Positions 39,201 through 51,474 of a DNA stretch of 64,000 nt are shown piece after piece (position 1 is the first letter of the stretch; the number at the start of each line of letters is the position of its first letter). The notes beneath the pieces were generated by a model. The model made no database searches, had not been told where the DNA came from, and saw only the letters and a program-made list of their open reading frames with translations. The position numbers and the translations under genes were made by a program. The stretch is from NCBI GenBank assembly GCA_012861695.1, contig JAAOOA010000056.1:10491207-10555206 (forward strand). The letters are read 5' to 3'. This DNA comes from Trematomus loennbergii. Lineage: Eukaryota; Chordata; Actinopteri; Perciformes; Nototheniidae.

Positions 39201-42022
39201 ATAGATACCCCCACCCCCCCTTCAGAATATCAGAAACACAAAGCAGTCCAGTACAAGACCACCACCAACCAACTTCAATGCCTAAAGAGTAGACTTCATT
39301 ATACACTATCGTTTGTATTGGATTTAATTAGAATGCACAGGTATTTCTAATAAAGTAGACAACAAGTGTAGTAGTCTAGTCTATTAGCTTTTTAGGGCCA
39401 TTGTTGGTTTGCTGTGTCAAATAAAGGGTTAACAATCTGCAAAACAAGAAACCACTGATGATATTTCGCTGAGACTTTTCAAAATCCCATGTAACTAATC
39501 CTGCCATTCAGAGAGAAGGAGGAAAAGCACAACTAATTCTTGTTAGGAAACAAAAGCAAATGGCTAACAATTCTGATGGGTTTTTCCTGATCCGACCCAA
39601 ACCTCTAAATAGCAACGTTGTCTTTTCTGCTTCAGTCACACTTTTGTTTTTTCCAAGTGGTGGATTTCCTAACAATGTGGCACTATGTTGTGTGGCGCCA
39701 GAAAATTATTATTCCATGACAGTCTTTGCTGTGCCTCTAGGGCCCTGAATAGACGCGAGCAGAATGCCTGCACTTACACAATTAATTCTCTCCAAACCAA
39801 GAATGACTGAGATGAAGGGGGGAAAAAGCTGCTTTATCTTGTGTTTTCTTACCTTTTTGTAAAACTTTGTGAAGAAATGCTGCAAACTTTCCCACTTTCT
39901 CTTACTGCAACATTTCCGTATTTTGAACAGTGTTTTCCATGTTTTTCCATTCCTTCTTTGAATGTATGTTGATGTGTTGTTCGCTCGGGTGTATCGTCAG
40001 CTGGAATAAATAGGAAGGTGAACACAATGACAGGCAATCCTTTTACCCTAGGGTAACTATAAATAGAAACCTTGATAGAGATTAAAGAGGCCTTTAATTT
40101 ATTAACGCTTTTAATTAATTAAGGGAGAAATTCAGAAGGGAACACGACAAAAGTGTCAATACATTTTTAACATGAAAAAGAAACGACATCCTCATGATAG
40201 ACCTGATTAGTATGTCTCCCCATTGATCTGTGTATTCTCTTTGCTCTGTGAAGTTTTCTTTCCCCATACCTCTGTCAGTGCTGCACTTACATTACGCACA
40301 ATCCCTCGTGCTGGTTGAAGCGCTCATTATACTGATGAAATGAAATGCTGTGATGTGAGTAACAGTATTGTATTGAAGCCTTTGATTCCAGTGCTGCCCT
40401 GCACACAATGACTTGATTAAGGTGATCATTTTGCTTTTGTCATTATACAATTACAATGACAAGTGCATATTGAAAAGCATGTTGATACAGGCTTGGTTTT
40501 TGATTTGTTACATTTGTTTTTTTGGCTTTAGAGCGATGTTTTTTTGCCGCAGCAAATCCTTTATAAAGCCCCAGCTAAACTGAGATGTAACCGCTCTAAC
40601 CACGCACCTGACATTGTTTGCTAATTAAAGTGACAGTCAGTTTGATACATGACTGTTAAATCTCAGACCTTCTAAAATTCTGACAGTCCCACTCATCGAA
40701 CAAGTGGTGCCACTAGCGCCAAGTAGTGAGGTTTACAATTTCAGTTTTAACACAGAATGCAGTGCAGAAAAATTATGCACCTGGATATAGTCTTATCTGA
40801 TACTAAAGAAGAACGTTTTATTTGTTGCGGTGACGGGATGAATAATGTAGATGAAATAATTAATAAATAATGTGACTTGTAAGTTGTAAGCCATTTTGAC
40901 ATCATATCTATCTTCAGTCACAAGCATAACATTATGACTCGTAAGTAACTTTGTGAATCATTATAACTCTTTTATTAGTTTAAAATCCCTTTCCTAATTC
41001 CTGAAGGCAGATTGAGGTTTTCCTGAAGCAATGCAGAATAAATGGCTAACTAATGCTTCACTATTTATCTGATTTGCTTTGTCACTTCCAGCCTGGATAA
41101 CTTCAATCAAATCAATCCTTATATTCACATATTCAGACCAATATACCAGAACCACAATGCAGACAGCAAAACAGTAGAGCAATAATGATCTTTTTGTCTG
41201 CACTTCTGTGCATTACTCCGCTTCTTTTTTATTGAAATGATTGGTCATAATTAATCCTAGTTTTGTTGTTTTGCATTTGACACCCTGGATATTAATATCA
41301 GCAGAATGACTTGTTGCAGATGCATGAAACTGTAACATGAAGTGGCCCACTAGACACAAAGTATATTACCTTACTGACCATTAACCAGATATGTTACATT
41401 TCCCTTCAGAAATTCAAGACATTATGTATTTCATCTGAGAGACAAGAACCAAGGATGAATTAATTGAGAAGTTTATTTGACCTTTATTACTACAGTTATT
41501 AAAACTAAATGTCAGTGTCTGGAGCTGCTGTAATCAGTTTGGACATTTCAATGCAAAATAAGTATATTATTCATTCTCCAGCTTTTTTTTCACCTTGTTT
41601 TGAGCAGATGGCCAGCAGCAAGGCCAGTATCCTGTGTGGGTAACATGCTTTGCTTTCCTCTGTTTCTTACAATAGACTAAAGGCAAGTGGTTTGCTTTAA
41701 TTGTTGCTTACTAGTTAAGATCAATCAGAACACTTCAGGGCTCTACCCCTTTTTGTCTTTATTTTTTTCCCCCTTTTCTTCTTTCCCAGGAGGCACAGAG
41801 GGGTTAAGAGCAGTGTAGCAACAAGTAGGGGATTGTGGAGGCAAACAAAGGGATAGAAAAAAGGCAAAGCAACACAATGGTAATCCTGCAAGACAGGAAA
41901 AGTTAAAGTAACAGTGAATCAGAGACATATCATGCGATTATAAAGTGAGAGAGAGCTAGTGTGACACAGAGAGCTAGTGACGTAGGGAAAGACAGACGGA
42001 GGTAGAGAGACAGACAAATTCC

Positions 42023-42025
<3 letters not shown>

Positions 42026-42062
<37 letters not shown>
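42026..42062. repeat. (CT)n microsatellite
   Basis: A pure CT run of 37 bp, preceded by about 80 bp of GA-rich sequence. Confidence 0.95.
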
Positions 42063-42067
<5 letters not shown>

Positions 42068-42629
42068 CATGCCGCTACCATGACAAACTAATCAGATGGC
42101 GGGAATGCCTGACAGCTACCTTCAGGGCTGATGTAGTGTGTTCAGGTGGAAGGAAAGGCTGCTTCTGTCAGACAATCATTGGCACACACCGGCGTTCAGC
42201 TGCCACAGGTGTGGCTTTGATCCATAAACAGGGTCGCCATAGACACCTGGCGTCTCCTCACCCAAAGTGACATTTTCCTTTACCTTGTGGAGTCAAATAG
42301 ATATTCAACACAATCGGTGTATATCGGACTCACACTTTGTAGCACTGAGCATTTCTATCCGTGGAGCTGCTTAAAGTTTAATTTAATCATGTATTCTTTT
42401 CTGTATATGAGCGTTTCCATCATCTCATAAAAGTTTCCAACTCACTCATGCATAAAGGAAATTGTAATTACTGCTTGCTGTACCACTGTGAAGACTTTGT
42501 TTGAAACCAGCAATGGCTTTTGCATTGAGCTGGATAAAACTGTAGATTAAATGCCAAAAGTGTCAGATTGCCAGATGCGTAATTTAAATCATCCTTGAGA
42601 TTTAAAGTTGCAATGACACATTTATTGTA

Positions 42630-43076
42630 GAGGTTTCCCTGAGGTTATGGCAAGCAGAAATGCTGCCTTCAAGGACAGCCACTTAAGCCCCACCTGGGCC
42701 AGGTGCTCAAAGGGAGGAGATGACAGGGGATCCAGCACTAGGGGCAGGTCCCAAGCCGGAGCCCTCGGGGTGCTAGGGGGACGCTGCCGTAAAGCCCCTC
42801 TCAGGAAGAGGGACACCAACCTGTGGCGCCCCACTGTGGCGCCGTTGACTCCCACATGTCGGGCAGAGATAGCAGCCATATAACCTTCAAATGGAGTGAG
42901 AACGACCACTATCCAGAAGGGACTGCAGAAACTCTAAAATGGTGGCCACAGAGCAATGCTCCGGATTCTCGGCCTTACCCAAACACCAGTGGGAGAAGAA
43001 CTTCCATTTGCACTAGTACTGTGCTCGAGTGGATGGTGCTCTGGCATTCAGGATAGTTTCCCTGACAGATGCCGTG
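42630..43076 (-). pseudogene. DIRS tyrosine recombinase, N-terminal part only
   Basis: Peptides in more than one frame, including a NARAPSTRAQ-like start, GYMAAISARHVGVNG, FLRGALRQRPPSTPRAPAWD and LSLKAAFLLAITSGK, follow the order of the SAM-like N-terminal half and the start of the catalytic half of fish DIRS recombinases as I recall them. Several stop codons interrupt the first part. The sequence stops matching right after AITSGK, so the Arg, His-x-x-Arg and Tyr catalytic residues are absent. The break at about 42630 is also the left end of the element, suggesting a truncation or deletion rather than point decay. Confidence 0.65.
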
Positions 43077-43083
43077 AAAACGC

Positions 43084-44530
43084 TCAACAGTGGGTTTGGC
43101 CCCTCAGAGGCCAGGCCCAGAGCTGAAGGCGGTGAGGGTCGGGATGCCAGATCTGACCCCTGAGCTGTGACAGAAGGTCCTTCCTATCGGGAGACCATGG
43201 TGGGCTGCAGCAGAGACTGTGCAGCAGTGGGAACCAAACTCTCCCCGGCCAGATGGGGGCGACCAGAAGGACCCTGTGAAGCGTCTGCAATATCAGAGGC
43301 AGTGGCGGGAAGGCATACAGGAGACTGTCTGGCCAGTCGTGCGCCAGAGCGTCCTGCCCCATCGGGCTGGTCACCTCCGTCCAGGAGAACCAGAGGGGGC
43401 AGTGCCTCATTCTTCCGAGGCGAAAAGGTCCACCTCGGCCCTGCCAAAAAGGCTCCAAATTGACTCCACCACCTCTGGATGAAGCCTCCACTCCCCCGGT
43501 GGAGGTTTGTGCCGAGAGAGGAAATCCGCAACCTGACTTCGGTCTCCTGGTAAAAAGGCTGCCCGCAGACTGATCAGGCGGGGAGACGCCCAAGACAAGA
43601 GGTTCTGTGAAAGCTGGAGCAGCTGAACGGACCTGGTGCCCCCTTGGTGGTTGATATGGGCAACGGCGGACATGTTGTCCGAACGAACAAGCACATGCCT
43701 GTCCGCCAGTTGGGGTAAAAAGTGCTTGAGTGCAAGCAGCACAGCCCGAAGCTCTAGCACGTTGATATGGTGCGCACCCTCCTGGGCGGACCACTGACCC
43801 TGAGCAGTTCTGCCCCGCCACACTGCATCCCACCCTGAGAGACATGCATCCATGGTGACAGTCTCCCGGCGGGATGGGATGGCGCCCATGGGCGCACCCA
43901 TCAGAAGATAGGCCCTGTCCCCCCAGCGTGATAGAGAGTGGAGGCACCGCTGTGACACCCTTACTTCCCTGTGCCTGTGCCACTTGGCGTCCAAGTGGAA
44001 GCTGTTCAGCCACATCTGCATGGGGCGCAAAGACAGCAGGCCTAAGAGCACAATGGCTGAGGCAGCCGGAGGAACTGGATGTAAGGCACCATCTTGCCCA
44101 GCCTGAAGATGGGAAGAAGGTGGGAAATGTCGTCCACACGACGAGGTGTCAGGTAGGCCCTCATGGTGACCGAATCTAGGACCATCCCCAGGTAAGTGAC
44201 CTGTTGGGCAGGGTCCAGACAACTCTTCTCGGTGTTCACTCTCAGGCCCAACCGGGCTACGTGAGACAAGAGGAGCACCGTATCCTGGGCCACTTGAGGC
44301 CGGGATGGCGCGCAGACCAGCCAGTCATCTAGATACGGCAGGACCTTCACACCCTGCGCCTGCAGGGGTGCGAGAGCTGCCGCCACAACCCTGGTGAACA
44401 CCCTTGGAGAGAGGGAGAGACCAAAGGGAAGCACCCGGAACTGATAGTGTTGGCCCCGAAAGGCGAACCTCAGGAACTTCCGGTGATGGGATGCAATTGG
44501 CACGTGGAAGTAGGCGCCCCTCAAGTCCAC
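43084..44530 (-). pseudogene. DIRS pol: reverse transcriptase and RNase H, frameshifted
   Basis: The RT part (44530 to about 44080) shows motif A in LRGAYFHVPIA, motif B-like FRVLPFGLSLSPRVFT and motif C YLDDWLV. About 10 bases appear lost near 44080, shifting the frame. RNase H follows, with its acidic residues in TMDACLSGWDA, NVLELRAVLLALKHF, LVRSDNMSAVAHIN and QVADFLSRH. A second shift near 43410 (after LFASEE) moves to the frame of CPLWFSW and LLYAFPPLPLI, with a stop at 43084. The fingers region before motif A is missing: gag-like sequence ending GPVVG and a stop lies about 30 bases upstream. Function is lost; the family is recognised from motifs. Confidence 0.8.
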
Positions 44531-44554
44531 GGTTAGTAGCTGATGCTGGGAAAA

Positions 44555-46057
44555 TCAACCGACGACCGGCCCCGGGGGCTCCAGAGGCCGGGGGCGAGGC
44601 CCTGAACGCCCTTGGGGGTGCCGGTAAGGCGCTGACGTACGAGGCTGCCTAGAAGGCCGGCGATCAGGGGCCCGAAAGTCACTGGGAGGCGGTTGAGTGG
44701 GCCGCTGGGACCTCCGCAAACCACCACTGTAAGCTGGTGGCTGAGTGCGTCTGCTAGAAGGACCCCTGGGCCTGCTGGGAGTGGGCACAGGCCTATGAAG
44801 ACCCGAGAACTGCTGCCTGGTCTGCCTAGCTTGGGCAGCACGCTCCAGTGCCTCCAGGGCAGCTGCCCCAAACAGCTCCCCTGGCTCGACTGGCACGCTA
44901 CGGAGGACTCTCCTACATGTCTCCGTTAGTGGAGACTGAGCCAGCCAAACCTGGCGTCGAGTCTGCACCAGTAGGGACATAACTCGTCCCAATTCCCTAG
45001 TCATTAGGGCAAAGGCCTGCAGTGAAGCGTCACTGAGGCCCAGCAAAGAGGCTCAGCCGGAGCCTGCCGCAGAGAGGGAGACGGCCAGCATTAATGGGAG
45101 AGGGAGTTCCCGATACGACCCATGCGTGCCGCTGCGTCGTAGGCCTTACAGAGCAGTTCGTCGTGACCCTGCACTGAGGCAGAGGGCACCTGGCATCAGG
45201 CCTTAGCCTCATCAGGAGCCAGAATCAGGGAGGCGATGGGGCTCATGGGTGGCATGCGACCCAGCCCCACCCTCGCCGGATCCTGCATGGCAGCCAGGTC
45301 CGGCATCAGAGCTGAGTGGGAGAGGGCCTTGGTGTCTCTCCAGCATGCATGGAGCTCCCTCAGGTACTCCTCCGAAGGAGGAACAGTGAGGGGGACAGTG
45401 GCAGGGTACGCCTGAAGAAGGCGCTAGCCTGAGCCGGTCGGCCTGCGGAACCGGAAGCTGCAAGTGTGCCAGGGCCGCACGAATAATGGCCGCCATGGAG
45501 GCGTCCTCCGCGCCCTGCAGAGAACCCTGAGCAGAGGAGTGGGAAGCCTCCTCGGGAGTGAGCGGGGCCTCGTCCTCCACCTCTTCGTTGAAGAGGTTAG
45601 CCGAAGCCGCTAGTGACATGACATCGTCATGGAGGTGCGGCAACCGAAGGAGGGGCAGGCGGCAAGCTAGCAGCCCCTATACCGGCCCCTGGTGAAAGGC
45701 CAAGAGGAGCGTCTTCATCATGCCATGTCGGCAGCTAACTGATCCACCTTAGAGGACAGCCTGTTTCTAGACCTCCTATTGGGGGGTGACCCCATAGCCA
45801 TCGTTCCCTCGCGTCGCCGGGAACGGCTAAACTGCTCTGGAGGAAGATGTGACGAGGAGAGGTGTCCGTTGGCTGCTGCCAAACGCTCCACCTCTAGCTA
45901 CTGTGAGCGCCCGAGGCATACAGCTACAGTTCATGTAGTTGCCTCGTCGCTCACTGAGACCCTCCCTCAAATGCTCGAGGCCAAGGCAAGAGGGGCAGCG
46001 GTCATGGCCGTCCTCGGGCTCAAGAGGAGCTATACAGGCGCTACATGAATGAGCCAT
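44555..46057 (-). pseudogene. DIRS gag-like region, interrupted
   Basis: Starts at the ATG at 46057 with MAHSCSACIAPLEPEDGHDR and then CPSCLGLEHLREGL, a Cys-x2-Cys pair plus a second Cys-x2-Cys typical of the zinc-binding start of fish DIRS gag proteins. Further pieces lie at 45643-45212 (acidic, with SLAASANLFNEE) and 45046-44555 (SDASLQAFALMTRELGRVMS, then a basic Pro/Arg-rich C-terminus). The pieces are in different frames, separated by stops. The role in a live element would be capsid-like RNA packaging; here it is broken. Confidence 0.65.
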
Positions 46058-46089
46058 TATGTAGGTGGCCAGATGCAGGGCAACCGGGA

Positions 46090-46990
46090 GCGGTGCGAGG
46101 ACACAGCCTTCACCAGCTACCTGCTGAACGGAAGAGTAGAGCAATGCTCCTACTCGCCGAACACAAAAGGGATGTAAATGTCCTACACCCACGTTACCAG
46201 CAAAGGGAGCGGGAGCGAGAGCACTGCCTTCACCTAGCTGAAATAAAAATAAAATAAAGAAGCTCAACAGGACAGCTTAGCCGGGCGGTTGCTGCTAACA
46301 ATCAGGCAACCCGCTCACCAGGAGCAGGGGCGAAAACACTGCCTTCACTGGTTGGGATAATAACGAAGTTAAACGTAAACACAGGCTAAACCAGAAACTG
46401 GCCTCTAAAGAAAAAACAGCACGGATAATCCTGTGGATAAGTGGCTGCTCAACAGGACACAGTTAGGCTGAGCCACGCTACTGCTAACTAGTTAACCGAG
46501 GAAACACAGCTAAACTGGAAACTCAAAAATGCTAATAATAGCTCGGCACAACGCCACGGTCAGAAACAATACAAAATAGCACAGCAAGGGCAACTCCTGG
46601 GAGAGGGAGTGGAAACGCTGCCGTCACCAAGAAAAAAGTTTAAGCAAAATAGCAAACAAGACAGCACGGGTAATCCCGGTTTATTCCGGCGTCAGCCAAG
46701 TGGCTGCGCGCCAGGACACGGTTAGGCTGAGCCACGCTACTGCTAACTAATTAAACAAGGAAACACAGCTAAAGCTGGAAACTCAAAATGCTAATGATAG
46801 CTTGGCACAATGCCACGGTCAGCAGAAGTACAAAATAGCACAGCAAGGGCAACTCCTGGAGAGGGAGCGGAAACGCTGCCGTCACCAAAAAAGTTAAAGC
46901 CAAATAGTAAACAAGACAGAAATCAGGACAGCTTAGCTGGGAGAGGAGCGGAAACACTGCCATCACCGACCAAGCCGACACCAACCTGTC
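46090..46990 (-). repeat. DIRS leader with recurrent units, including a 259-bp tandem pair
   Basis: GGCTGAGCCACGCTACTGCT occurs at about 46466 and again at about 46725, and the surrounding sequence (about 46438-46632 and 46696-46888) is repeated with a period of about 259 bp. A shorter motif, GAGCGGAAACACTGCCTTCA in variant forms, recurs about six times (near 46097, 46205, 46320, 46606, 46865, 46945). The repeats precede gag on the minus strand. Confidence 0.75.
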
Positions 46991-47365
46991 CGTCAAAGTT
47001 TTCCGCGTAGCCGGCCACAGCTCCTGGGGGACGGGTAGCCCGTAGCCCCGACTGGAATAGTCGTGAAATTGCACGCAGCCGGCTGTATGCGGGGAAATCC
47101 TTAGATCTAACATTCCAACGAACACTTGTAGGTTACAAAAATGCAACCACGGTACTCTCGCGAAGCAAGAAGATGAAAAGGAACCGATCCGCTAATGACG
47201 CCGGCCTATGTAGCCGGTGTCACGTGGGTCACAGGTGACTTTGTTGTTATTAGGTGCTCGAACTGCGCATGCGTGCGATGGATATATCCAGTGCTAAAGC
47301 ACCGCCTCTGGCGGTCAGTAGGGACGAAATAGAACTAGATTTGGCTTTTAGTGCATTTTACAACT

Positions 47366-47757
47366 TTAAGGGCTATAACATAGTTCATACTGGGTAGTTT
47401 ATTTAGTTTAAAAAAAATTATCCGCTGATTTACAGACGTCTCTTTCCCAATGTTAGTCAATGGGAAAAAGTATTTCTGGGCCCAGTGACGTCACGGACTG
47501 ATACGGAAATTGTAGTACCGCCGTTTTTACACAACGAATATTTTCATCAGAGTCCGGCACACCTCCTGGGGGCTTGACTGAAACGAGAGCCGGTATAATT
47601 CCACGCGCGAAAACAAAATAAAAGTTGGAATACGTTCTTTTAGTGTCTTAAAAGTAGACTGAGGTATAGCAAGGAAATGTACTACAGCTGAGGCTTTGGA
47701 GCTGATTTTTCAAGGTGACGATGTCGATGAAAATTCAGACGAATCTGCTCAGCCATG
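47366..47757 (+). other. Possible piggyBac-like 5' fragment interrupted by a hAT insertion
   Basis: TTAA at 47366-47369 is followed by GGGCTATAACATAG. A frame just before the hAT element reads EALELIFQGDDVDENSDESA, an acidic start reminiscent of piggyBac-family transposases. The frame would continue after the hAT element at 48557. No matching right end was found, so this is a weak call. Confidence 0.25.
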
Positions 47758-48548
47758 TAGTGATGTGTCGGTCGCGAACGAGCCAATTCTTTTGAACGGC
47801 TCTTTGGTACGAACAAGGGGAACCGAGTCGTACTTGGTGAGAGCCGTTCTTGTTATCGTTCAATCGTTGGTCCGCACTCACTGCCTGCCAAAATCCACTC
47901 GCCTTTTAAAAAGCTTGATTTTGTTCCCCAAACGTATTCTGTGAAGACCCGCCCCTACTCTGATTGGTAGGTTTCAGCACGAGGAGTTAGGTGGGGTGGG
48001 TCTTAACGGAATACGCGCGAGAGAGAAGTCATAACAACTGGTACGGGACAGATAGACGACGTGTTTTTCGGATGGAAAATTAGCCAAACGCGAAAACGCA
48101 GCAGCATTTGGATGCACTTCAACCAAAACCCAGGCAGTGTTAAAGCGCACCATTTGTAAAGGCAAAATATCCTTTAAAGCAGGGTCAACAAATAATCTCC
48201 ATCGCCACTTAAACACACTACTAATATTAAGAGTTGCGTGAATTTCATTCAAGGCAAGGCAACTTTATTTACTTAACACATACAGAGGGTAAATTCAAAG
48301 TACATTCACTGACATGAATGACATGGATATGGCGCCACCTTGTGTCATGTGTACAATGCAGATTATTGACATTAAGTCTGGCAATGCAGTCAATCATTAT
48401 CCTGGTGATTATTTCGCAGATAAACCTAGTAACCCGCCCCCTTTTTAAAAAAAAACGGCTCTTTTGAACGGCTCTTTTGAACGGCTCTTTGAAAGGAACG
48501 GAGCCATAAGATCCGGCTCCCTTCAAAGAGCCATAATTCCCATCACTA
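47758..48548. mobile_element. Non-autonomous hAT element (791 bp) with perfect 8-bp target duplication
   Basis: Octamers CAGCCATG at 47750-47757 and 48549-48556 flank it. Ends are TAGTGATGTGTCGG and CCCATCACTA, with subterminal GAACGGCTCTTTG and GAGCC motifs on both sides, including a GAACGGCTCTTTT array near 48455-48490. TAGTGATG-type ends with 8-bp duplication fit a hAT family. It carries no transposase frame, and a retroposon tail (48250-48335) sits inside it. Confidence 0.88.
48250..48335 (-). repeat. Retroposon 3' tail nested in hAT element, reverse orientation
   Basis: CAAGGCAAGGCAACTTTATT followed by TACTTAACACATACAGAGGG and AATTCAAAGTACATT matches the recurrent fish 'aaggcaagtttatttatatagcaca...aattcaaagtgc' tail read on the opposite strand. 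Confidence 0.6.
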
Positions 48549-49332
48549 CAGCCATGTGTGATTGTGGACAGGAACTGCCATGATATATATCATGTGTAGT
48601 CTTCAAAATTGGCAGGACAAAAAATGACAATTCCTGGCAAAAAAACGCCCATGGACATTGCCCAAAAGAATGGGCATAACTGATGAACAGAATAAGTTCT
48701 GATACAATGATAATAAATGTGTGCAAATGTCTGTGTTGAATGTGTCTTTCAATGTTATGGTTAGCAGTTCTTTTTAATGAAATAAGTAAAAATTCAAGCT
48801 CGGTTTTTTATTTATTTTTTATTTATGGGCAAATATCCCCTATTATAGTGTATATAAGTCCCTAATGAGTGACACATATCATTAGCTGAGGTTGTGCTGA
48901 TTTCTGGGATGTGTAAAACTTGATTATACTGCAAAGAAATTACAATTTATAAGGCAAAACACAAAAATATACAAAAACGGAAATGTCCTATGTGGGTCTC
49001 TGGGTCTTTATGAGTTTCAGTTTCATGGCTAAACTATTTTTATGGCATTTTATTCTCATTGCTTGTAATCATGGCAGATACTCTTTGATTTATTTCAGGT
49101 ATACTGTTGTGACAATTGTAGGAGAGTAAAGAAAACGTACTCTGTACATGTGTGGTCTTAACACTGCATCTGTTTTCGCCCTCTCTGTCTCTAGCACATG
49201 TTGCCATAGCAGCACATCATTTTCCTTTCCCAGGGTTTCCCCACTGGTTTTTGTGTGACTATGGTGGGTGGCCCTTGGACCCTGTGGGGTGCATGCTCCT
49301 CCACAAGAAAAGTGTATACATGCATCAATTAA

Positions 49333-49712
49333 AGGTGGGGTAGGTAATTTTGGAGAAACCAGCTCGAGTGCGCTAGAATTTGAAAATACACAACCGGAAA
49401 AAATCTACCACTTCCTTACAGAGCCCCTCCTCCAACACACGAACGCGCACATGACCAATGAGGGCACGAGATAAGTTTGTGCACAGATGCAAGGCTGACA
49501 GGCAGGTAGGCCATCCAGTTATTTTAGCCGGGCCGGCTAAAATGATTGGTCGTGCTTTTTACAGTACTACGGCTTCCACAGATGACATTTCTTTATGGAT
49601 TTTTTGTCAAAGCACTTAAGATATTCATTGCTATCGGGATGTTAAGAGCATTCCATGGAATATAACAAAAAGTGTATCTCGAGCCGGTTTCTCAAACTTA
49701 CTTACCCCACCT
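49333..49712 (-). mobile_element. 380-bp TTAA MITE, copy B
   Basis: TTAA at 49329-49332 and 49713-49716. Ends are AGGTGGGGTAGGTAATTTTG and the inverted equivalent. The interior is the reverse complement of 27350-27729 over its whole length with scattered substitutions; both copies are exactly 380 bp between the TTAA sites. Confidence 0.9.
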
Positions 49713-51474
49713 TTAAGAAGTTAAGTCTATGAATCTTCGCCTATGTCGCCAGGCCTTAAAACAAAAAATTGCCCAGTCACCAGTGTCTAGTGTTATATGA
49801 AACACTGCTATCATGTGACACAGAGCAAAGAGTTTGTTCAAGGTTTTTATGAATTGGCTAAACTAGTTCAGTGTTATTTTCCTGACATTTTAAGTAACCA
49901 TATCTGGTCAAGGCATTTTAGTGTCATCTTGTACCTGCAATGCGCTCCTTGGTGGGTGGCATCAACCTTTTGTGTGAGTGTCTGCAGCTATACAGTTTTC
50001 ACTGTAGTTTTTTTGTTCTGCTCAGCCACCAATTAACCCCCTCCATGAATCCCATGACTTGGGCTAATGAGGGCTAACTTTAAAGACGGCTTGGAACATC
50101 TGTTTCATTAAAAATAATTGTAAGTTAAACCATAAAAGTGACAATGTTAAAGTGCTACCTTTTTACTGTGCTTGCTGTTTTTGTTAAACACTCCAACAAA
50201 GACTTTTAGGGGATGCACAGGCTTGCCTCCACTTTTAATCTGACCATGTTGGCATGCAAATTCAGGGGGAATTCTCCTGTGACTGATTAAGTATCTAACA
50301 AGGTCGCATTTTAAGTTCTGTTTCCTCTTTTAAATGTATTCAAAATAGCATCATGTGGCAATTGACTTTTAGCAGCATCTTGGCATGCTGTGCAGTACCT
50401 GCAACAAAGGGTAATTATTTACTGCTAGGACCAGCACAGTTCACAGTGCTGTAATTGGAAACTATATTGAAGCTGTAAATACAGCACCCTCTTCCTTGCT
50501 TGTCACAGGAGGAAGTTCTGTTTTTCCACACTCAAGCCACTACAGACATTATTCACCTTTTTGTCAAGTAGAGGTTCTGTCACACAAACAACCCTAAACT
50601 AGTAATGGAAAATAACAAGACAAAACTAGATGGCAGTAGAAAAAGGAGACATTCTGTCTTATGCAAACATTTTTTCCCATGCTACACAGCCTGGATTACA
50701 GCAGTGGAAGGTCGATAGAACATCAGCAACGGTTCCTGAAGAATGGGCAGCAACACATCTTGTTTATGACCTCGTGAAAGTGAATGGATTTGTTTGGATC
50801 TGCACCTAATTTGAAATGCAGTAATGAAGCAGTGTGTTACAATCATAGACTGTATATATAAAGGTTACAATTCAACTGCCAGCACTCAAACCGCATCCAA
50901 CAATGGGGAAGGTTTTAATCTCATAGTATGTCATTGGTGGACAAATTGCCAAACAATTGTCAGAGCAGATCTGTACACAAACTACGCACAAACTCACAAG
51001 TGGTGTTAAGTTAATGACTGTTCAAAGACGTCAAACCTAAGTTATAGTTATTTTTGTTTGCCATTTAATTTCATCATTGCGTTAAGTGCACACATATCTC
51101 AATACAAATGTATAAAAAAAACTGTCTTGTTCGCTATCAAATTTAAATAGAAAGAATTCAGATGATGAAAAAACCCAGGTAGTGCTTTGGTTTCTGCCAC
51201 CAAACCTTTCAGCAGTGTTTTCTTTTAAGGATCATTATAATTGAGGAAAACCTGTGTGAAAACTAAGAAATGTTTTTACCACACACTGTATTTCTTCTAA
51301 TTTAAGCAGGTTTTGTTGCACTGTCATCATTGACTTAATTCAAAATGGTTTTGCATTTAATTAGGCTCAAACTACAACTGCACAATGTCATTATATTATT
51401 AGCATATAAATGTGATTCCTGTCAATTTCAATCATGAATCCAGTAGTGAGTTGTCTTTTGTTTCTTATCTGCAG

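Larger units (their letters stand above)
42630..47336 (-). mobile_element. Degenerate DIRS-like (tyrosine recombinase) retrotransposon, antisense to csmd3
   Basis: Reading on the minus strand from about 47336: a 5' terminal/leader region with a CCGCCAGAGGCGG palindrome near its end, a repeat-bearing leader, a gag-like frame, reverse transcriptase and RNase H remnants, and a truncated tyrosine recombinase ending near 42630. The order gag-RT-RH-YR, the RT motif YLDDW and a recombinase instead of an integrase identify a DIRS-type element. Several frameshifts and stops, a deletion of the RT N-terminal part and loss of the recombinase catalytic half make it non-functional. Exact ends are uncertain by tens of bases; no target duplication is expected for this class and none was found. 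Confidence 0.8.

Noticed and set aside
43084..44139. 351-codon frame on the - strand as a single gene
   Set aside because: Only its last third matches DIRS pol; the first part is an out-of-frame shadow of the RNase H region.
46045..46257. Plus-strand frames across the DIRS element (also 42647-42883, 43167-43463)
   Set aside because: Opposite-strand shadows of GC-rich gag/pol remnants.
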